Of a stretch of 64,000 nt of DNA, positions 59,547 to 64,000 are shown piece by piece. The stretch spans positions 25,993 through 89,992 of the forward strand of contig CAZMSD010000012.1 in NCBI GenBank assembly GCA_964568855.1, in the 5' to 3' direction. Under the pieces are notes generated by a model. It was not told the DNA's origin and did not search any database. It worked only from the letters and a program-made list of their open reading frames with translations. Origin of the DNA: CAZMSD01 sp964568855 (GTDB taxonomy: Bacteria; CAIWAD01). The translations under genes were made by a program, and so were the position numbers. The number at the start of each line of letters is the position of its first letter. The first letter of the stretch is position 1.

Positions 59547-60709
59547 TTCATCAGCAGCTTGGCGATGGTCAGCAGCTGCATGTTGCTGGTGCCTTCGTAG
59601 ATCGAACCGATCTTAGCGTCGCGGTAGAACTTCTCGACGGGATATTCCTTGCTGAAACCATAGCCGCCCAGCAGATCCACGCAGAGCGAGGAAACGTTCT
59701 GGGCCACCTGACCGGCGAAGAGCTTGGCCATGGCGGCTTCCTTGACGAAGAGCTTGCCGTTCTCGCGCAGGCGGGCCGCGTTATAGACCAGCAGCCTGGC
59801 GGCTTCCAGCTCGGTGGAGGCTTGCGCGAACTGGAACTGGATCCCCTGGAAGGCGGAAATCGGCTTGCCGAACTGTTTCCTCTCCGCGATGTAATCACGA
59901 GTGTAGTCGAGCACGCCCTGGGTCAGGCCCACCATCTGCGATCCGATGCCGATGCGTCCCTCGTTGAGGGTCTCGATGGCCACCTTGTATCCCTGGCCCA
60001 CCTGGCCCAGCACGCGCTCCTTCGGCACCCGGCAGTTCTGCAGCGAGAGTTCGCAGGTGGAGGAGGCCCGGATGCCCAGCTTGTTCTCTTTCTTCCCCAC
60101 GCTGAAGCCTTCGTCGCCGAGTTCGACGATGAAGGCCGTGATCCCCTTGTAGCCGTCCTCGGGCTTCGCGTTGGCGAAAACGATGAAGATCTCGGCTTCG
60201 CCCGCGTTGGTGATCCAGAGTTTCTGGCCGTCGAGCACGAAATGATCCCCGCGGTCCTCCGCCTTGCAGGTCAGGGCGAAAGCGTCACTGCCCGAACCGG
60301 CCTCGGAGAGGGCGTAGGCTCCCAGCTTGCTTTCCGCCAGCGGCGGGAGAAAACGCCCCTTGAGTTCCTCGCTGCCCCAGCGCATGATGGCGTTGACCAC
60401 CAGGGTGTTCTGGACGTCCACTACCGCCGCCACCGCGGGGTCAATGGTGGACATGGCCTCGATGGCCAGGATGCTCATGAAGAAACTGCTGCCCGCGCCT
60501 CCCAGCTCGTCCGGGATCTCGATGCCCATGATGCCCATTTCCCAGAGCTGGGCCATGATGCCCTGGTCGATCCGGGCATCCTCGTCCATCCGTTCGCGCA
60601 GTGGCTGGACCTGTTCCCTGGCGAAATCGCGGACCGTCTCGTAAAAGAACTGTTCGTCCTCGCGCAAGGTGCTGAGTGCGTTGAAGGATTCAGACATGTT
60701 CGTCCTCAT
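59543..60709 (-). CDS. Short/branched-chain-type acyl-CoA dehydrogenase
   Basis: The protein has 388 residues from ATG 60709; ATG 60697 (four residues in) has a better ribosome site (GAGGACGAAC). It has the three-domain ACAD layout: helical N-terminus (QFFYETVRDFAREQVQPL), beta domain (YALSEAGSGSDAFAL, WITNAGEAEIFIV), helical C-terminus (GIGSQMVGLTQGVLDY, QLLGGYGFSKEYPVEKFYRD-like LLGGYGFSKEYPVEKFYRDA). The catalytic glutamate is expected at 372 (IYEGTSNMQ). It oxidises acyl-CoA to the 2-enoyl-CoA with FAD and passes electrons to ETF. No other beta-oxidation gene is adjacent. Confidence 0.93.
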   Translation of the reverse strand: MRTNMSESFNALSTLREDEQFFYETVRDFAREQVQPLRERMDEDARIDQGIMAQLWEMGIMGIEIPDELGGAGSSFFMSILAIEAMSTIDPAVAAVVDVQNTLVVNAIMRWGSEELKGRFLPPLAESKLGAYALSEAGSGSDAFALTCKAEDRGDHFVLDGQKLWITNAGEAEIFIVFANAKPEDGYKGITAFIVELGDEGFSVGKKENKLGIRASSTCELSLQNCRVPKERVLGQVGQGYKVAIETLNEGRIGIGSQMVGLTQGVLDYTRDYIAERKQFGKPISAFQGIQFQFAQASTELEAARLLVYNAARLRENGKLFVKEAAMAKLFAGQVAQNVSSLCVDLLGGYGFSKEYPVEKFYRDAKIGSIYEGTSNMQLLTIAKLLMK

Positions 60710-60778
60710 CTATTTCGATTCGTAATGCCTCTGCCGGGCGGGCCGGGATCGCCGGATCCTCCGCCCCGTCATGCCTTC

Positions 60779-61336
60779 CTAGCGGTACTCCACGGATGTG
60801 GCGAAGAAGGTGATTCCCTCCAGCTCCTGCTTCTGCTGTTTATCCTGCTGTCCGGGGTGATCCGGCGCGGGCTTCGCTTTCACCGTTCCCACCGGCGCCT
60901 TGCATTCCTCCTTGTCGTACTTGGCATGCTTCTCACCCTCGGCGTGTTGCTCACCGTCCGCGTGCTCTTCGCCCTTTTCGCCGCAGTAATCGAGGAACTT
61001 GGCCACCGCGTAACCGCGCAGCACCACGGTCTTCCCGCCGGAGTCGGTCTTGAACTTGAAGGCGTCGTCCTTGGCGCGCACCAGGGCGAAGAGGTCGCCT
61101 TCCTTGTATTCGCCTTCCACGAGCCACATCTTGCAGCCGCTCTTGCAGCAGCCGGCCACCTTGCCCGTCAGGATGATCTCCTGCTTCTCGAGGGTCGAGA
61201 TCCGGGAGGCCAGCTGATTCAGCGTCAGGGCCTCGTCCGGTGTATCCTGGCTGGCGGCCCGGGCGTCCGGCAGGAAAACCGCCGCGCAAAGCAGCGCCAA
61301 TGCCAGCGTTCCCGCCTTGATCATTGTATTCCGCAT
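60779..61336 (-). CDS. Secreted DUF4920-like protein with Cys cluster and His-rich linker
   Basis: The protein has 185 residues, start ATG 61336, with AAAAGGAGCGAATCG upstream. A signal peptide (TLALALLCAAVFLPDARA) ends near residue 27. The OB-like core TGKVAGCCKSGCKMWL resembles the CxxxGCW motif of DUF4920 proteins, probably a metal or redox site. A His/Glu-rich run (EEHADGEQHAEGEKHAK) and a later lone Cys add further metal-binding potential. It sits 33 bp downstream of the PepSY-like gene, so the two are likely co-transcribed and may handle a metal in the periplasm. The exact metal is unknown. Confidence 0.6.
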   Translation of the reverse strand: MRNTMIKAGTLALALLCAAVFLPDARAASQDTPDEALTLNQLASRISTLEKQEIILTGKVAGCCKSGCKMWLVEGEYKEGDLFALVRAKDDAFKFKTDSGGKTVVLRGYAVAKFLDYCGEKGEEHADGEQHAEGEKHAKYDKEECKAPVGTVKAKPAPDHPGQQDKQQKQELEGITFFATSVEYR

Positions 61337-61369
61337 CGATTCGCTCCTTTTATCCTTGAATTGACAATG

Positions 61370-61771
61370 TCAGATCCTGGATCGCCGCCGGATCCTGAAG
61401 TACATGTAGATCCCGGTCACCGCGAGTACGCTGAAGCTGACGGCGATCAGGTCATAGAACAGGCGGCCCCAGCTCCCGAAGAAGTCGCCCGTATGCAGGT
61501 CGATCACCACCCACATCAGCGGCACGCTGCGGGATTCCTCGGGAAACAGCTCCGCGATGCCCTGCGCCTCGCGTGTCCTGTCCAGCCGTTCCTGGTACTT
61601 GGCGGGCAGGATCCAGCTCGGAATCCGGCCGTCACGAAGGAATTCGAAGTCATGGTGATGGTTGTAGAGGATTCCGGACAGCGCGATGATCAGCATCAGG
61701 ATACTGATGCAGAGGCTGACCAGCTTGAGATAGCCGAAGGAGAAGATGTGAACCTTGCGCCATGTCTTCAT
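61370..61771 (-). CDS. PepSY-associated membrane protein
   Basis: The protein has 133 residues from ATG 61771 (AGGAAAGA upstream); a longer reading to 61837 lacks a ribosome site. The N-terminal helix MKTWRKVHIFSFGYLKLVSL with ISILMLIIALSGILYNHH is the PepSY-associated transmembrane pattern, including histidines near its end. A central soluble segment contains VVIDLHTGDFFGSWGR, the PepSY-TM 'hTGe.fg' motif, and a second helix (LFYDLIAVSFSVLAVTGIYMYF) follows. Such proteins are linked to iron or heme uptake and ferric reduction. Divergent from the tricorn-type gene. Confidence 0.75.
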   Translation of the reverse strand: MKTWRKVHIFSFGYLKLVSLCISILMLIIALSGILYNHHHDFEFLRDGRIPSWILPAKYQERLDRTREAQGIAELFPEESRSVPLMWVVIDLHTGDFFGSWGRLFYDLIAVSFSVLAVTGIYMYFRIRRRSRI

Positions 61772-61982
61772 TCTTTCCTGCCGCCGGGATAATTCCGCCA
61801 AGGCTGAAATGTGCAATTCCGGACGCTGAATTGCCATGTGCTAACTTTGAGATCAGCCTAATCGCGCCTGATCGATCCCGGCCCCCGCCTCAGCGTCCGG
61901 AATCGACTCAGGGAGGGATCGAAGGCGTTCGGAATTCGATTTCATGCGAATTCGCCGGCCCAGTCTCATTCGAGGTTGCTTC

Positions 61983-64000
61983 ATGAAATCCTCCGGTCCC
62001 GCCGCAATGGCACTTTTCCTGCTGCTCTTATCTTCCGCCGCGCCCGCCTCGGGGACGGGCGCGCCCGCCTCGGGGACGGGTGCGGGAGCGCCGTGGTGCA
62101 GGTTTCCCGCCCTGTCGCCCTCCGGCGAGGAAGTGGTCTTCTCGTGCATGGGCGACCTGTTTCTGGCCTTCACCTCGGGCGGGACCGCCCGGGCCCTGAC
62201 GCGCGGGGAGGCCCTGGACACGCGTCCCTGCTGGTCGCCCGACGGACGGTGGATCGCCTACGCCTCCGACCGCCACGGGAACTTCGACGTTTTCGTGATA
62301 CCCGCCGAGGGTGGAGAGGCCCGGCGTCTCACGTGGCACTCGGCGGCGGACGTTCCCTGGTGCTGGACTCCCGACGGCGAATCCGTGCTGTTCTCGTCCG
62401 CCCGGACGGACGAAGCGCGGTCCCGGCTCTTCCCCGCGCGCTACCTGCCCGAGTTGTACGACGTAGACGCCGGCGGCGGCCGGCCCCTGATGCGGCTGAC
62501 CACGCCCGCGCTGGAAGTCAGCCTGCGGGCGGACGGGGCCATGCTCTACCAGGACGCCAAGGGCATGGAGGACGAGTACCGCAAGCGGCACAGCTCTTCC
62601 GTGACACGCGACGTCTGGCTGCTGGACGCCGCGGGAGAGCACCGGCGCCTGACGGATTTCGGCGGAGAGGACCTGGAACCCTGCTGGTCCGCGGACGGCC
62701 GTCGCGTGTATTACCTGTCGGAGGAGGGCGGAACGCTCAATGTCTGGGAACGTGGGATCGAGGGCGACTCGCGGCGGTTGAGCCGGCACGCAATGCACCC
62801 CGTGCGCTCGCTGAGCGTCTCGCGGAACGACCTCCTGTGTTACACCTGGGACGGCGGGATCTGGCTGCTCGAGCCGGGCGGCGAGCCGCGGCGCCTGGAC
62901 CTGCGGGTGCCGGTCGACCGCCTGGCCGACCACCCCCGGACCCTGGTGCTGGTCGGCGACGCCGACGAAGTCGTCCTGTCGCCCGACGGCTGGGAGGCGG
63001 CCTTCGTCGCGCGCGGGGAAGTCTTCGTGTGTTCCGTGGAGCACGGGACCACCCGCAGGATCACCGACACGCCGGAGCAGGAGCGCAGTGTCGGTTTCTC
63101 GCCCGACGGGCGCTCCCTGGTGTACGCCGGGGAGCGCGGGGGAAGCTGGAAGCTCTTCCGCAGCGACCTGGCCTTGGAGCACGAGCAGCATTTCTACTCG
63201 TCCAGCTCCGTGCGCGAGGAAGTACTGCTGGAAGGCGCCGAGGACTATTTCCAGCCCCGCTTCTCGCCGGACGGCCGGGAAGTGGCCTTCCTGGCGGGGC
63301 GCACCGAGCTGCGGATCATCGACCTGGCGAGCGGCGAGCAGCGGGTGGCGGCTCCCGGGGACGCGTACTACTCCTACGAGGACGGCGACCTCAAGTACGA
63401 CTGGTCGCCCGACGGGAAGTGGCTGGCGCTGCACATCCTGGACAAGGGCCGCTGGATGGACGAGATCGCCCTCGTCCCCGCGGAGGGCGGAACGCCGGTG
63501 AACATCACCCAGAGCGGCTACTATGACCACAGCCCGCGCTGGAGCGCCGACGGCCGGGCGCTGCTCTTTCTCAGCAACCGCCGGGGACTGCGCTCGCACG
63601 GGAGCTGGGGCTCCCAGGACGACGTCCACGCCGTCTTCACCAGCCGCGAAGCCTGGGAGTGGCACAGGTTGAGCGAGGAGGAGTTCGAGGAACTCTACCC
63701 CGAGGACGAGGAGGATGAAGAAGAAGGGGAGAAGGAACGGAAGAAGCGCGACCGCCGGAAGCGAAAGCGTCGCAAGGACGACCCGGCGGAGTTGCCTGTC
63801 GTGGACGTGGAGTGGCGGGGCCTCGAGGACCGCCTCGACCGGCTGACCCTCCGCTCGGCCCGCGTCTACGACTACCGTCTCACGCCCGAGGGCGACCGGC
63901 TGATCACCCTGGCCCGCTTCGAGGACAAGGCGGACCTGTGGATCACGGAACTGCGCCCGCGCGAGACCAGGCGCCTGGCCGAGCTGGGAATCGACGGGGG
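61983..64000 (+). CDS. Periplasmic tricorn-type protease, N-terminal propeller part (3' truncated)
   Basis: The frame is open from ATG 61983 to the window end (672 residues seen). A signal peptide (PAAMALFLLLLSSAAPASG) is followed by a duplicated APASGTG. PD40 beta-propeller blades then run to about residue 540: FPALSPSGEEVVFSCMGDLF, CWSPDGRWIAYASDRHGNFD, TWHSAADVPWCWTPDGESVL and HSSSVTRDVWLLD are very close to remembered periplasmic S41 tricorn homologues. A highly charged linker (about residues 573-600, Glu- then Lys/Arg-rich) leads towards the second propeller; the PDZ and S41 catalytic domains would lie beyond the window. These enzymes degrade peptides released by other proteases, which suits a genome with two secreted subtilisins just upstream. 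Confidence 0.87.
   Translation, partial: MKSSGPAAMALFLLLLSSAAPASGTGAPASGTGAGAPWCRFPALSPSGEEVVFSCMGDLFLAFTSGGTARALTRGEALDTRPCWSPDGRWIAYASDRHGNFDVFVIPAEGGEARRLTWHSAADVPWCWTPDGESVLFSSARTDEARSRLFPARYLPELYDVDAGGGRPLMRLTTPALEVSLRADGAMLYQDAKGMEDEYRKRHSSSVTRDVWLLDAAGEHRRLTDFGGEDLEPCWSADGRRVYYLSEEGGTLNVWERGIEGDSRRLSRHAMHPVRSLSVSRNDLLCYTWDGGIWLLEPGGEPRRLDLRVPVDRLADHPRTLVLVGDADEVVLSPDGWEAAFVARGEVFVCSVEHGTTRRITDTPEQERSVGFSPDGRSLVYAGERGGSWKLFRSDLALEHEQHFYSSSSVREEVLLEGAEDYFQPRFSPDGREVAFLAGRTELRIIDLASGEQRVAAPGDAYYSYEDGDLKYDWSPDGKWLALHILDKGRWMDEIALVPAEGGTPVNITQSGYYDHSPRWSADGRALLFLSNRRGLRSHGSWGSQDDVHAVFTSREAWEWHRLSEEEFEELYPEDEEDEEEGEKERKKRDRRKRKRRKDDPAELPVVDVEWRGLEDRLDRLTLRSARVYDYRLTPEGDRLITLARFEDKADLWITELRPRETRRLAELGIDG
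62040..62081 (+). repeat. 21-bp tandem duplication in the tricorn gene
   Basis: Two adjacent 21-bp units (62040-62060 and 62061-62081) differ only at the last base. They are in frame and encode APASGTG twice, just after the signal peptide. Probably replication slippage without functional cost. Confidence 0.9.

Larger units (their letters stand above)
1276..62301. repeat. Dispersed over-represented word GTGATAC (extended CGTGATAC)
   Basis: By eye I find 36 copies on both strands, starting near 1276, 1577, 3040, 4181, 8613, 9216, 11678, 13373, 14730, 15960, 16575, 17205, 17767, 20281, 21070, 21240, 21891, 26870, 31867, 33929, 34774, 35034, 39950, 41277, 43512, 43690, 44648, 48699, 49558, 49819, 50548, 52131, 52983, 55029, 58794 and 62295. 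About 25 are preceded by C (CGTGATAC). Roughly four would be expected from base composition. Most are within genes, where they often force the rare Ile codon ATA or Tyr TAT. Function unknown. Confidence 0.6.

Noticed and set aside
59129..61792. 887-codon plus-strand frame across several minus-strand genes
   Set aside because: It covers the nuclease, dehydrogenase, DUF4920-like and PepSY genes in antisense and has no family signature.
61976..63526. 516-codon plus-strand frame
   Set aside because: The tricorn frame starting at 61983 gives clear propeller blades and is open to the window end; the 61976 frame is Arg-rich without motifs.
1..64000. CRISPR arrays, tRNA or rRNA genes, insertion sequences, prophage
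   Set aside because: No regularly spaced repeats, no cloverleaf or rRNA-like segments, and no transposase, integrase or phage structural motifs were seen.

Overview
The window is 64 kb of GC-rich (roughly two thirds GC by eye), densely packed bacterial chromosome with two 100-N scaffold gaps (47102-47201 and 56945-57044), so it is probably a draft or metagenome-assembled scaffold. No rRNA, tRNA, CRISPR array or transposase was seen. Several genes point to the Fibrobacterota-Chlorobi-Bacteroidota (FCB) superphylum or one of its high-GC candidate phyla: a surface protein with a YPNPFNP-type C-terminal sorting domain, a gingipain/PorU-type C25 peptidase, a PorE-like TPR/propeller/OmpA protein, a TonB receptor under a thiamine riboswitch, and a periplasmic tricorn-type protease. 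The phylum cannot be fixed from this window alone.

Layout. 1-3107: 3' end of nadB, a carbamoyltransferase resembling the knotted YgeW/AOTC type, and a threonine synthase-like PLP enzyme. 3253-22929: fifteen tightly packed, mostly overlapping genes that read as one transcription unit. It starts with a small Rossmann-like protein and a sugar formyltransferase. A CMP-nonulosonate pathway follows (NeuA/LegF, NeuB/LegI, NeuC/LegG, PtmE-type nucleotidyltransferase, LegC-type aminotransferase). Next come a 1270-residue triple glycosyltransferase, two GT9 enzymes, a Maf/DUF115-like protein and two CgeB-like glycosyltransferases. The unit ends with two small proteins, the last resembling the flagellar chaperone FliT. 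The best reading is a flagellin glycosylation island making a legionaminic-acid-like sugar, possibly N-formylated. 23085-29566: a 910-residue TPR protein, thioredoxin, a TlpA-like lipoprotein, a YbjN-like protein and the PorE-like protein. 30036-34244: a giant secreted protein with cohesin-like and dockerin-like regions. 34405-40478: a cell-wall block (AmgK-like kinase, MurG fused to a HEAT-like domain, MraY, MurU-like nucleotidyltransferase, membrane-anchored EEP phosphatase). 40502-46980: PorU-like C25 peptidase, secreted TPR protein, response regulator. 47232-53070: TonB receptor with TPP riboswitch, RmlC, MFS transporter, FemAB-like transferase. 53019-57443: two divergent paralogous subtilisins. 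57543-61771: FAN1-like VRR-NUC nuclease, acyl-CoA dehydrogenase, DUF4920-like metal-site protein, PepSY-type membrane protein. 61983-64000: N-terminal part of a tricorn-type protease.

How the genes work together. The secretion-related genes (PorE-like, C25 peptidase, sorting-domain protein) fit a type IX-like secretion and surface-attachment system. The glycan island would supply and transfer an activated nine-carbon sugar in the cytoplasm before flagellar export. The wall block combines lipid II synthesis with a putative MurNAc/GlcNAc salvage route.

The most unusual sequence-level signal is a dispersed word, CGTGATAC (core GTGATAC). I counted 36 core copies by eye on both strands, about one per 1.8 kb. 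This is far above the roughly four expected from base composition and resembles the density of DNA-uptake or chromosome-organising motifs.
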